Shown: positions 1 through 9,800 of the stretch, piece by piece
Layout of the letters: every line of letters begins with the position of its first letter
Position numbering within the stretch: position 1 is the first letter of the stretch
DNA from: Capniomyces stellatus
Lineage: Eukaryota > Kickxellomycota > Harpellomycetes > Harpellales > Legeriomycetaceae
Length of the DNA: 19,095 bases
Direction of reading: 5' to 3'
Assembly: GCA_001661515.1 (NCBI GenBank)
Contig: LUVW01000056.1
Coordinates: forward strand, 1-19,095
Made by a program: the position numbers and the translations under genes
Notes under the pieces: generated by a model
What the model was told of the DNA's origin: nothing
Databases searched by the model: none
Seen by the model: only the letters and a program-made list of their open reading frames with translations

Positions 1-1409
1 TTATTGTAATTGTAATTATCATTATCACTGATATTGTTATGTAATTTGATCGAATGCTCTATTTCACTTTCCAAGTCCACGGCCCCCACATCCCACACTC
101 CCAATACATTGGCTAGTGTCTATTCACCCATTTATTCAGCCATTGTTGCTGCCCACTTGAACAATCAGGCATATCCATATCCCAATTTAAATTCTAGACC
201 CTGTAAATCTAGCTCCGATTCCACTTCCATTTCCACTTCCACAATCAGTTTGATTGTTCTCGCTTTATTTTGGAACTGCACAGACATTCAGATGTATAGA
301 CCACTCGATCCATAATTGGTTGATGGTGTTGGCTTGGCGTTTATCTACTTTATTCACTCTATTTGCTTAATCTAATTTACTGATTCATTTATTCTACCCA
401 TCTTCACTTGCCCAGTTTGACATTGTTGTTTTAATACCACTATCAAAATGCCATTGCTCCAACTCTTTCTAAACAACAACATATCAAACACGCGACACAA
501 CTGTTTATTTTCCCCATCCTAAACCAACCATGGATGTTTATATTTGGACAGCGTTACAATATGGATTGTATTACCCCCATCAATTTCACTATCTCATATC
601 CCTTCATTCACACAATTAATTGGTTTATTTTTACTAGTCTCTTGGTTGTTTTTATGATTATATACATGTTACTTTCTATTTAACTAGCAATTTTTAATTT
701 AATTTTACTCTTTCAACGTTCTCTGTCTCACATCGCATCAATAGTCATATTAATTTAGATACTATGGTGGTTTGATAACTAGAACTTGCAATTTTAGCTT
801 CGAATTATGATTTTAAATGACATATTGTATTGTGGTCTTTAGCGACTGGCGAAACTAGTATTTAATTTATTTATCATTAAACGCTGTTTGGTTTCTCAGT
901 AAAAAGTTAATGGGTAAATTTTTATCATAAGCACTACAGAAAACTGCGAAATTGGCTTTGATTTTGAATTGCTTTGCATCGTTCAACGATTGCAATTAAA
1001 CATGATCTTTATCAATGGTGTATGGTTATTTTCTTCAAGCTTTGATGTATATGGGTTCAATTGCTCTATAAAGGCGATTTAACTAATAATTTTGCACCAG
1101 TATTTTGTAAATATTTATTTAACGATCAGTTAAAATACTTGGCATGTTTATGAAATTTTGTTACTTATTTTGTGTCATTTGCGAGTTTATACATCTCTTA
1201 ACTTTAATGATAAGTAAGATGTTATCGTAACTTCATAGTGATATAATTCATATTTAGGAGGTTTTTTCTTTCTGAGCATTTGTTCTCACTGATTACTAAT
1301 TCAAAAAACCCCCCAAGGCACAATCTTAGTTTTATTCTCATTTTTATTTAGTGGCATTGTAACATAAATATTATTGGAGCTGTGAGTATAATTTGTTTAT
1401 TTAGTTGAC
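1..1409. other. AT-rich intergenic region, no confident gene
   Basis: I see no convincing gene here. On the minus strand, positions 119 to 1 are open for 39 codons and run off the left edge. The frame ends with an Asn/Asp/Tyr-rich stretch (SDNDNYNYN) and is preceded by a stop at 120-122, so it could be the edge of a gene whose body lies outside the window or an exon after an intron; support is weak. The plus-strand frame over the same bases is Ser/Thr/Pro-rich, the usual look of a shadow frame. The rest, 320-1409, is AT-rich with stops in all frames that I followed. AATAAA on the minus strand at 1331-1336 and 1343-1348 may serve the ORF that ends at 1410. Confidence 0.5.
219..242. repeat. Short hexamer repeat (TTCCAY)4
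   Basis: Four tandem 6-bp units, TTCCAC, TTCCAT, TTCCAC, TTCCAC. The same hexamer family, read on the other strand, recurs at 2763-2792. It is a microsatellite with no assigned role. Confidence 0.7.
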
Positions 1410-1694
1410 TCAATTCATAACATCTAGGCCAACTTTACAACACGGATTTATCATCCAATCATAAATAGCAATGCAAATATCTAGTTTGATATATCGAGGG
1501 ACCAATGTTGCCAACCTTGGCTCATAAGTGAACTTGTAAATACGCCAGTAAGTAAAATTTATTATCATTTTGCGTTCTATGAAATTTCCGCTGCTATCAA
1601 ACCTACTATTCTTCCACGATTTATCTCTAAATAGTGCTGATTTGTTGTTGATTTGGTTGCAGTTTGAGCATAGAATAACTCTTGGGTTTGGCAT
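1410..1694 (-). CDS. Hypothetical 94-aa protein with one CxxC
   Basis: This is an ATG-started minus-strand frame of 94 codons that I do not recognise. The N-terminus carries a single CSNC motif (about residues 9-12), and a Cys pair occurs near the end (NPCCK), so a small zinc-binding fold is conceivable but unproven. The middle is basic and aromatic, with no signal peptide and no obvious membrane helix. An in-frame TGA lies about ten codons before the ATG, so the frame is closed at both ends. AATAAA on the minus strand lies 62-79 nt past the stop, a plausible polyadenylation signal, although that hexamer is common in AT-rich DNA. It could be a decayed transposon fragment or a chance ORF. Confidence 0.25.
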   Translation of the reverse strand: MPNPRVILCSNCNQINNKSALFRDKSWKNSRFDSSGNFIERKMIINFTYWRIYKFTYEPRLATLVPRYIKLDICIAIYDWMINPCCKVGLDVMN

Positions 1695-2086
1695 CCCACC
1701 AATAGCAGTTTTCTTTATTTTTTTTCATCATTGCTCTCTTTTCTATATGCTAATATCAAGAGGTTCAAAAGACATTCAATAACTGTTTGGGCTCAACATA
1801 ATGATATTTTTTTGAATTACTATTAAATCAGAGAAATAAATGCTATTTAACTTTCAGAAGAATTGGTTTTGCCTTATTTATTTGGCTATTGAATATTAAT
1901 TGCAATTATAAAATGTTACAATGTTGGAATCAGTATTGGTGTATAATCAACGTGACATTATATATGCGTTGCACATAATTGAGACGTTCAGGCTATTACG
2001 CTGGTGTTTTTCAAGTGTTTTTATTTTCTTGTAATACAAAAAATGGTAGTTATGGAATAAAAGTGATCAAGTATGACATAGCGGAG
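1695..2086. other. Intergenic, AT-rich
   Basis: I see no gene. The only notable site is AATAAA on the minus strand at 2020-2025, about 62 nt beyond the stop codon of the small secreted-protein ORF that ends at 2087, where a polyadenylation signal would be expected. Confidence 0.5.
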
Positions 2087-2533
2087 CTACTCGCAAGGTA
2101 TGGCCTTGACTGAAACTGACATTAGTTGATTGTTTAGTTTAGATTGATAGGATCTACTCTCATTCATTTGACCAAGCATTATTTTAAATATTTCCCATCG
2201 GTCTATTTTGGAACTGCCCATCTTCTTTGTGTTTAATACTACCGAGTACAGCCACCTAGTCCCTGAATCTCCATTTTCGCCAATGTAGTAGTTTGCTAGT
2301 AGCGGATGTGTAGCCTTGAGAGTCAGTTCTTTGAACATTTTGTTCCAAACATGTTTAGCATTCGCTGGGATTTGTTTGAAATCCTGCACCCTTTTGTCAA
2401 CAAAAACTTCATCGTTTAGCCCTAAATTAATATATTCCGTTCCACAATGCCCCCATTCGGCCGTGTTGTTTGTACATTTGTTTTCTTTTAAACACAAAAA
2501 CAGCGGCAAAATGAAACATAGATTTTTGTACAT
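2087..2533 (-). CDS. Small putative secreted protein, 148 aa
   Basis: I do not recognise this protein. The ATG at 2533 gives an N-terminus (MYKNLCFILPLFLCL) that looks like a classical secretion signal: one Lys, then a hydrophobic core of about twelve residues, then a polar Lys/Glu/Asn stretch where cleavage could occur. The remaining roughly 128 residues are mixed polar with three Cys (about residues 20, 30 and 147), several Trp and Tyr, and no membrane helix. The frame is also open upstream to an ATG at 2584, but that start would bury the signal sequence behind 17 polar residues, so I prefer 2533. A TATTTAATA box-like string lies about 20-30 bp before it, and AATAAA lies about 62 nt after the stop. 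The inference is a small exported protein of unknown role; a chance ORF cannot be excluded. Confidence 0.4.
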   Translation of the reverse strand: MYKNLCFILPLFLCLKENKCTNNTAEWGHCGTEYINLGLNDEVFVDKRVQDFKQIPANAKHVWNKMFKELTLKATHPLLANYYIGENGDSGTRWLYSVVLNTKKMGSSKIDRWEIFKIMLGQMNESRSYQSKLNNQLMSVSVKAIPCE

Positions 2534-2762
2534 TGTAGCTTCACGGTTGTCGATTATTAAATAATGATATTCAAATACATACAAGAGTTATTGATGTTAA
2601 GGTAAAGCAAGCACGACTTTAATCAGTATCCATTGTTGCTTAATTTAATTATTCCAATCGACATTATCTCAATTATTTCTTTACTTTCTACATTTATTTT
2701 GGTTTTGTGAAGCGTGATTATTTTCATTTTTGCAACAGTGGTACAAAATAGAAACAGTTTTT

Positions 2763-2792
2763 GGAAATGGAAATGGAAATGGAAATGGAAAA
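2763..2792. repeat. Hexamer microsatellite (GGAAAT)4
   Basis: Four perfect copies of GGAAAT followed by GGAAAA. It is the reverse-complement family of the TTCCAY repeat near the left edge. Confidence 0.9.
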
Positions 2793-3125
2793 CTGGACTC
2801 TTATTGTTTAATTGACGCATTTGTTTAATCAGGAAATTTACTTGATAGTAGAGTTCAACAGCTCTAAAATATATATGCAGCAAACTTGATTTCAGTATAT
2901 TCAACCCAATAATAGAAATGTCTGTGCAAAAGTGCTGGTACGAGCATTGTAGGTTAGTAGTAATAGGCAATAATGTAATTTATTGGTTGAATCAAGTTGA
3001 ACAAAAAGGGAACAACTTGAGCAGGCCTGGTATTTCTAGTTCGAGCATATTAGTATAGGGTGGTCCTTAAGTCATTAGTTTATAGCTGCTAATAAGAGAG
3101 TTAGTGTGGATAGTCAAACATTAGC

Positions 3126-3146
3126 TTGAAGCTGACCAGGCTTCAA
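3126..3146. repeat. Perfect stem-loop, 7-bp arms
   Basis: TTGAAGC and GCTTCAA flank a 7-nt loop and are followed by five T. In bacteria this would suggest a terminator. In this eukaryotic setting it is only a palindrome with no adjacent gene ending on the + strand. Confidence 0.4.
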
Positions 3147-3300
3147 TTTTTAAAGACTTTTCAGTGTCATTAGTGCGATGATATAGGCAGTTTAAAGAAT
3201 CTGGCTAATGGGTGATGTGTAGTTTTATTATTACTATTATTATTTTATTACCATTTGGATTTTAATTTATATCGAATGGATCATGTTGACGATTTAAATA

Positions 3301-3369
3301 TGAACCATTGGCTTGACAAATATGAACTATTGGCTTAATTTCATTTCAGGACCATTGCACAATGGTTCA
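3301..3369. promoter_or_regulatory. Cluster of TGAACYATTG / ATTGG motifs upstream of Tel1
   Basis: TGAACCATTGGCTTGA at 3301-3316 is repeated 22 bp later as TGAACTATTGGCTTAA (3323-3338). The same core appears inverted at 3360-3369, inside a palindrome ACCATTGCACAATGGT (3351-3366). ATTGG is the reverse complement of the CCAAT box bound by the HAP/NF-Y complex in fungi. The cluster is about 430-500 bp upstream of the Tel1 ATG, so a promoter role is plausible but inferred only from position and motif. Confidence 0.3.
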
Positions 3370-3680
3370 CATAATATCTAAAGATGTAAAGTAAACAATC
3401 AAATCGATAAAATTGCGAGAAAGACATGGGAAAGGAGGATTAAGATCGCAAGTCTCGAGTCAGATGCAGAATAATTGTTAGATTTAATAAGAGTTAAGCT
3501 GTAAAATAATAATGTAGTTGCCATAAATAATTTGCTGAATTGCGTTAATAAATGAAGTTGGAAAATTTGAATTCAAAAAGCCATTTATTTAGAGCCAGCT
3601 CATATAACACTGGAATTTCAGCAAGTTATAATCAAGAACATATGAAGGTAACTTGATCCGAATATATCCCCAAATAAAAG

Positions 3681-3770
3681 GCAGTTAGCGACAATTAGCG
3701 ACAATTAGAGACAATTAGAGACAATTAGCGACAATTAGCGACAATCAACGACAATTAAAGACAATCAGTG
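3681..3770. repeat. 10-bp tandem repeat (ACAATTAGCG family), about nine units
   Basis: Ten-base units run without a break from 3681, first as GCAGTTAGCG and then as ACAATTAGCG or ACAATTAGAG. They degenerate toward the 3' end as ACAATCAACG, ACAATTAAAG and ACAATCAGTG. The array ends about 30 bp before the Tel1 ATG, so it lies in the promoter or 5' leader. The period equals roughly one helical turn. Nearly every unit contains TTAG or TTAA, which gives stops in several frames and prevents translation through the array. Confidence 0.9.
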
Positions 3771-3800
3771 GCAGGCAGAGAGGAAAATAGAAGGACTGAA

Positions 3801-6800
3801 ATGCGGAGCAGTATAGTGATAGCAGAGTGTTTGGAGCAAATAGAATCGACAGGAGGCGTGGAGCGAATCAATGGGATAGTTTCGTTGCAAAACAATTTAA
3901 AGAATCAAAAGGAAAAAGAAAGTGCTGGTGATCAAGATGCGGATATATTAGGACTAGATAGGGGGTTTATAAAGTCGTCAAGGTTGTTTGGAGCAAGGAG
4001 TCCAAACACCATGGCAAAATCTAAAGAGGACATGAGAATAAGAAGCGATGCGGGAATGCAGGTAAATAGTACAAAAGAAAGGAATGAAGCAGGTATCCCT
4101 CATGATAAAATAGCAGTGGCAGTGGTGGGATTTCTAGAAAAAGAAATTGAGCTGTACGAAAAAAAGATTGCGGAAATAACAGAGTTGGGAAAGGGAAGAG
4201 CAAGTATTTTGAGGGTGGTTCAAAGGATAGAAAAGGCGGTGAGTTCAGCAAGGTCGATTTTGGTGATAGTGTTGCCATTTTTGAGTAGAAAAAGCTTAAG
4301 AGCAGTGATAAGACATGTAAGCAAAGTATTTTCAAACAACGGAAAGGTTGGTTTGGAGAAGGTGGTTGAGTTTGTAGATATATATGCGAGGGAGGTAGAT
4401 GAGGATGGGCTTGAGAACACGAGTTTTTTGAGCTTGGATAATGATAGAAAGAGGAGCAAGAGAGTAAATGGGGAACTGGGGAAAGATACTTGCGGTGGAA
4501 GTGCTGGCGAGTCAATTAGTTTGAACGGTGGAAGCAAGAAAAGGAGGCTGAATGAAATGAGTGATATAGTAGATAGAGTCTATAGGTTGGATGGGTTGAT
4601 AGATTTTAAAAGGGTAGCAGAAGGGTCGGTTCTAAACAACGAGATTTTCAAAAGCAATTACTCAAAGATACTGAGGGCATGGGTGTCGATTAAGCAGAGC
4701 ATGGAGATAATGGATAAGTATGGAATGTATGGAGGGGTTGTATCGATACTGGTGAACGAAATGACGAATGATTGGAAATATGAGGTCAAGGCCAAACGAG
4801 AGATAGTTAGCGGAGATATATGCGACGAAAGCGGACATGGAGGCAATAGAGGGGAGAATGGGCAGATTTATGCGGGTTCAAGTGCTGGGGTGGGAAAAGA
4901 AAAAGGCAGTTTGCTGGACTTGGAGTATACAAACATTCTAAAGATACTGGTAAACAATAGCAGTAGTTTGACTGACAAAGAGTTTATGGTGGATTATTTG
5001 GTAGCAGAGTTTGCAACGTTGTATCTTGGCAAAAGGCAGGAGGTGCGGAGAGAGGGGCCGATCCAAGCAAACTTGCTGAAGGTGCTGTATAGAATGTTAG
5101 CAAAATTTGTGGAGACAAAGGGAGGAGATATGGATGGAAAGATGAGGCGGGTGGTGGATAAGCTGATGTGGATGTTTAGCACGCATAGTTTTGAGATTAA
5201 GGAGACATTAGTGAAGATTCTGTTGGTGGCAACCAAAGTAATGACAAAAAACGTGGGTGGTGGAGAAATGGTGGAAACTTTGGTGGGAATGTTTGTAAAC
5301 GAGGCGGAGAGCCAGAGAGGAAATTTGAGTAGTTTAGGGAAAGTAGGAGTGGACAGCAGCCAGAGCGAGGAGGTGGTGTTTGAGATGATATCGCTGTATG
5401 CTAACAGTGCCGGGTCAAGTAGCGGTGGATCGAGAATCTGGAAGGATTTAAGAATGGTTACGAACCAAATAGACAGACAAAAGGAGGGGTTGGGAGCCGG
5501 GAACGGGCAGCTGGAAAAGTACTTTACCGAGTTTGAGTGGGCTTACTTGGACTTGTTTGCGTTTTTGATAGTAAGCTCGAACATTGGTGGAAACAAAGTT
5601 GAGATGGTGGTTAAAAAAGCAGTTGATTTTGAAGTAAATAGCAAACAAAGAGTGGTTTATACTCAGCTGCTGTGCGTCTTGGTTATGGAGTATAAAGACA
5701 GCAACAAAGTGAAGGAAATCAAGGCCGATGATTGGATAAACGTAGTGGAAAGGATTGAGCGGGCATATGATAGCTCAAGGGGATTGATAGGGAGGTGGGA
5801 ATTGTGTTTAGTTCAGCTGATAATCCACGATTTAATTGGATATGAGAATAAGAATAGGAATAATGATAATGACAATAACAATAACAATAAAACTAATAAT
5901 AATAATAATAATAATATTAATAATATTAATAATAATAATAATATTAATAATAATATTAATAATAATGGGAGTGGGAGTGGAAGTGAGGAAGGGAATTTTG
6001 AAAGGCTGATTGGATTTGCGGCAAAGTTGATAGGAGAAACTCGGTTGCAGCCATTTTGTATAACAATAATGTCGAAATTGTTACTAAGCAGCAACGAAGC
6101 ACATATCAGAGTCAGTAGCAGCAAAGCAGAGGCGATATTTGGTTTGATCCAGAAGGCAGTAGAGGAGAATAATGGCAAAAGCTTTGGATATACAGCGAGT
6201 CTGGTGTCACTGTTCAAGTACCTGAGGGTTTTGCACGTGGATGTGGAGGGATTGGTAGCCAAAAGTATAGGCCAGTATATGGGCAGCAGGATTATTAGTG
6301 ATTTGGTGGGGTTGGACAGGAGCCGTGGCAATGAAAGCGTGATTGTGCAGATATTGTGTTTGTGTTTTGGACTGCATAAGAGTGTAATCAGATACTCTTG
6401 TCCAAACGATGGGCTGCAGAGTATTGTTGATGTGCACGCACTAGTAAGCTTCAAGCAAAACAAGGACACGCAGGGCTCTGGAGTCGAGCTGGGAGGGTTT
6501 GTTGGCAAAGTTGGGATTGACTGGGGCGAGATTGGGAGGATTTTGGAGGGTTTAGTGGCGGAGTTTCAGATTGAAAAATGTCCAAGCAAAACTGGAGGCG
6601 ATTTGGGGGTGCTGGCGAGCTTGGTGGTAGTGGAGCTGAGCGGACTGTTGGGCTACTTGGTGGATAGAAACAGCGATGATGAGAATAGTGATTGTCGAGG
6701 AGAGGCAGTAAAGAAGATTGTGGAAAGGGCAACTCGGGACTTGGTGAAGTTGGAGTCAAATGAGGCGATCAATTATTATATGAAAGTGATTACGAGTCTG

Positions 6801-9800
6801 CCTGAAGTATACAAAGAGTTTATAAAAAGAGCCAACAAGATGGGAGGAGATGTGGCAGGAGAAGGCGAGGAAAGAGAAATTGATTGTCTGGTGCTGAATT
6901 TGTTGAATTTGGGCAGCGCGGAAAGTGGGATGATTGCTGAAAGACACGGAGGTAGTCGGATCTATAGCGTTGAGGGAGATGCAGAGTTGTTTGAAGGCAG
7001 CTTGGAAGCGCAGAGCCAGAGAAACAGGCGGATTGAGGCAAATATCAGAGCGGTGAAGGATATAGGGTGGGTTGCAAAGACAAGGACAAAGGTAATGGTA
7101 AAGGTGAAGCTGAGTGTGGAGCAGAACCTACTTCAATTGGCAGAGTCGGGCGGAGAAATACACCGAGTAAAGGAGTTGGCGGTGTTGGGAGAGTTGGTGG
7201 AGATTGAGGAGACAGTGGTGGACAGATTGACAGGATTCTTGATGGACGAGCAGCTGAACAGCAACTACAAAGCAATGGTGATAACGTACCAGGGTCTGTG
7301 TATTGTGCTGGACAGACGGGTGAAGAGCAGAACGGAGGCTGGCAGGGTGAGAGTGGATGAGGTGGAACTGAAAATGATAGGATACTTGATCAATGAGTAT
7401 ATAAACAGAAGGCTGAGAACGGAGGTGGTTAAATATGGGCTGATTCCGGTTCTGCAGGTGTACGCAAGAGTTGTGGTTGTAAGAAAAAGTATGGGGATTG
7501 AGGAGGCAGACGAAATAAACGCGCTTGGAGTGCTAGCAGGAATGGCAACAGACAAGACGGTGTCTGGGCTGGTAAGGGCAATGGCGGCCCAAGAGCTGTT
7601 CTGTAACGTGTGTGGGGTAAGTGAGTTGGGGTTAGACAAAATGGAGGTTTACGAAGACAGTCTAATTGATGGGATTTTTGGGGTTCTTGGCGAGGAAGCA
7701 AAGTCAGGGGAAAGAGACAGAAGCCACTTCCTGATTGAAGGGATGGAGTTTTACCTGGAGATTGGAGGCAGAAAGAAGGGTGTAGTGATGCTGCTTCTCA
7801 TAGCGATAAAACTGCTGGACAAATCGCGCTGTTCAAATATAAACGTGCATTTGGATGAGTTTACACACAGGTACCTGAGACATGTTTGCAGAGAGGCTAA
7901 AACAGACAGACGCGTGCATGCAGTACTGGATGATCTGATTGCAGGGTTAAGCAGGGGCGAGCTGGGAGGCAAGGAGAGTAGGTTGGAGCGGCTGGGGGTT
8001 GAGATGCTTTCATGTCTGATATACAACGGAATGGTGGAAGAGTCGATAAAAGTGTATGGCCAAGTAGTCCAGGAGACCAAGCAGGGTAGTGCCGGAATCA
8101 AACAGGCAGTTGAGCAGATGGAAAGGGAATGCAGCAAGTTTGTGATTTATGGGATCAGCGGCGTGCTGATGTACAGAGAGCTGGAGAGCACAAAGAGAGA
8201 GGAGTTTGGGTGTATTGCTGAGTTGTTTAGTGGCGGAAACAGCACCAGATTCAACGAAAAACTGGAGCTGAACTCGGCACAGATTCTGGTAGAACTGCTG
8301 GACTGCCTGCAAGTAAATAGCGGGTATGAAGACGGAGAATGCAGCGATTTTATAGAAAATGTTGGCAAAGTGTTTAGGCAGAAAGAGCGAATAGACCAAG
8401 AGGGCAGCAGATGCGATGTGATTGGCGGTTTGGAGTACATGAATAGTCTACAGGGACCAACCAAAGAGCGCCAGGACTTTTTGGTGGAAATAGGATATAC
8501 AAACCAGGTAGGAATACTGACCGAGATCCACGAGCGAGTGGAAATGCAGGCTGGGGAGGGGCTGGGGAGGAGAAAAAACGCAGCCCAAGAAGGCGTTGAG
8601 GTGGCTGAGGTGGCTAGATTGGTGTACACAGCCAGCAGGTACTTTGAGTTGGTGTTCAAGTACACCGGATTTGTCAACCCCATTGCAGTGCGCTACTTGG
8701 TTGGGCTGGCAACGAGGCTGTTCAGCATGAACCCTGAAAGCAGTACAATCGAAAGTCTGTTGGTAATCCAGGGGATGGTAAAAGTGGTGTTCAGGTGCAT
8801 TTTGCGAGACAGGCAAACAGAGAACAGCAGCCAGAAGCACATTGGTCTAATGCTTCAGATATGGGCAATGGTTGTTGAAGTGTCAATAACGGCCAAAAGC
8901 AGCCGAATCACCAAATACATAGCAGAGAACAGTAGCAGTGACATCCTGGACCTGCTTTTTATCCCAGAAATAGCAGGCAGTAGCCCAGAGACACCGCAAC
9001 TACCGCGTCCAGTTGGGCAGGTGAGTACTGAGGCGTATGTGGAAAGGCTGGTTTGCAGTCTGAGCTCAAATCAGCCAAACTACACGATGGAAGTGCTAAA
9101 GAAAACCCACGTTTACTTGGACAGGCTGGTGGCCAAAGAGTCCGGTGCAGTTAGTCAGAGGTTTGTCGAGCTTGTGCACTCAAAGACGGACGATTTGGCT
9201 GAAGAAATGGGATTTTACCAGTTGGACCAGAGCAGCAAACTGGGAGTAGGCATTGTTAACTTGGTAAATAGGATCAAATTTAGTCTAGCCATTCTGGAAA
9301 CACAGCTTGACCACAAACAAACTCATTTGGCTACAGAAAAAGGCTGTGCGTTGTTCCTGAGCATAGAAAAGCCTGTTGAGGTACTGGAGAGGCTCGGGTT
9401 AAGCTACCAGCAGGGAGATTCGCCAGGCCAGTATTTGATATGGAGCCCCGATGACTTCAGAAGGGCATTTGGGTTTGTTCAGGCATTGGTTATAGACGAA
9501 AAGACGGTCATCAAAGCTAGAGGCAGGTCGAAATCTGCTGAGAAACAGTTGGTACCCGAGTCTGAAACAATTGGCTGGATAAGAGCGAGCAAAGTTGCTG
9601 TTCCAACAAGAAAAATTGTATCAGAGTGGAGCCAAAAGACAAGCAGCGCCATATTTGGCCCCGAGCTAACCAGTGTGGCGGCGTTGACAGATGAAGGTTG
9701 CGTAGAAACGATCAAGGCCAACGCAGTCAATGACTACCAGGACGGGAGACGCGTTGGCAGTGTTGGAGAAAGAGTAAGGCGCAATTTGATTGGCCTGTCG

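Larger units (their letters stand above)
2534..3300. other. Intergenic, AT-rich
   Basis: I see no convincing gene. A minus-strand frame at 2623-2970 starts only with TTG, and its His-Phe repeat is just the translation of the GGAAAT microsatellite, so I do not call it. The stretch contains that hexamer repeat and a perfect 7-bp stem-loop at 3126-3146. Confidence 0.5.

Noticed and set aside
34..315. Plus-strand 93-codon frame near the left edge
   Set aside because: It begins only with TTG, is Ser/Thr/Pro-rich like the shadow frames opposite real genes here, and has no recognisable domain.
1010..1075. tRNA-like B-box (GGGTTCAATTG)
   Set aside because: The flanking bases do not form a T stem or a 7-bp acceptor stem, and no matching A box at the right distance is convincing.
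2623..2970. Minus-strand 115-codon frame with a His-Phe repeat
   Set aside because: Its first codon is TTG, and its only distinctive segment is the translation of the GGAAAT microsatellite.
3126..3151. Rho-independent terminator
   Set aside because: Hairpin plus T run is present, but this is eukaryotic DNA and no gene ends just upstream on that strand.
3681..3770. CRISPR-like array
   Set aside because: The 10-bp units are contiguous with no spacers, which makes them a plain tandem repeat.
3768..3800. Extended Tel1 start at GTG
   Set aside because: Eukaryotic nuclear genes start at ATG; the first in-frame ATG is at 3801, and the extra eleven codons come from the end of the decamer array.
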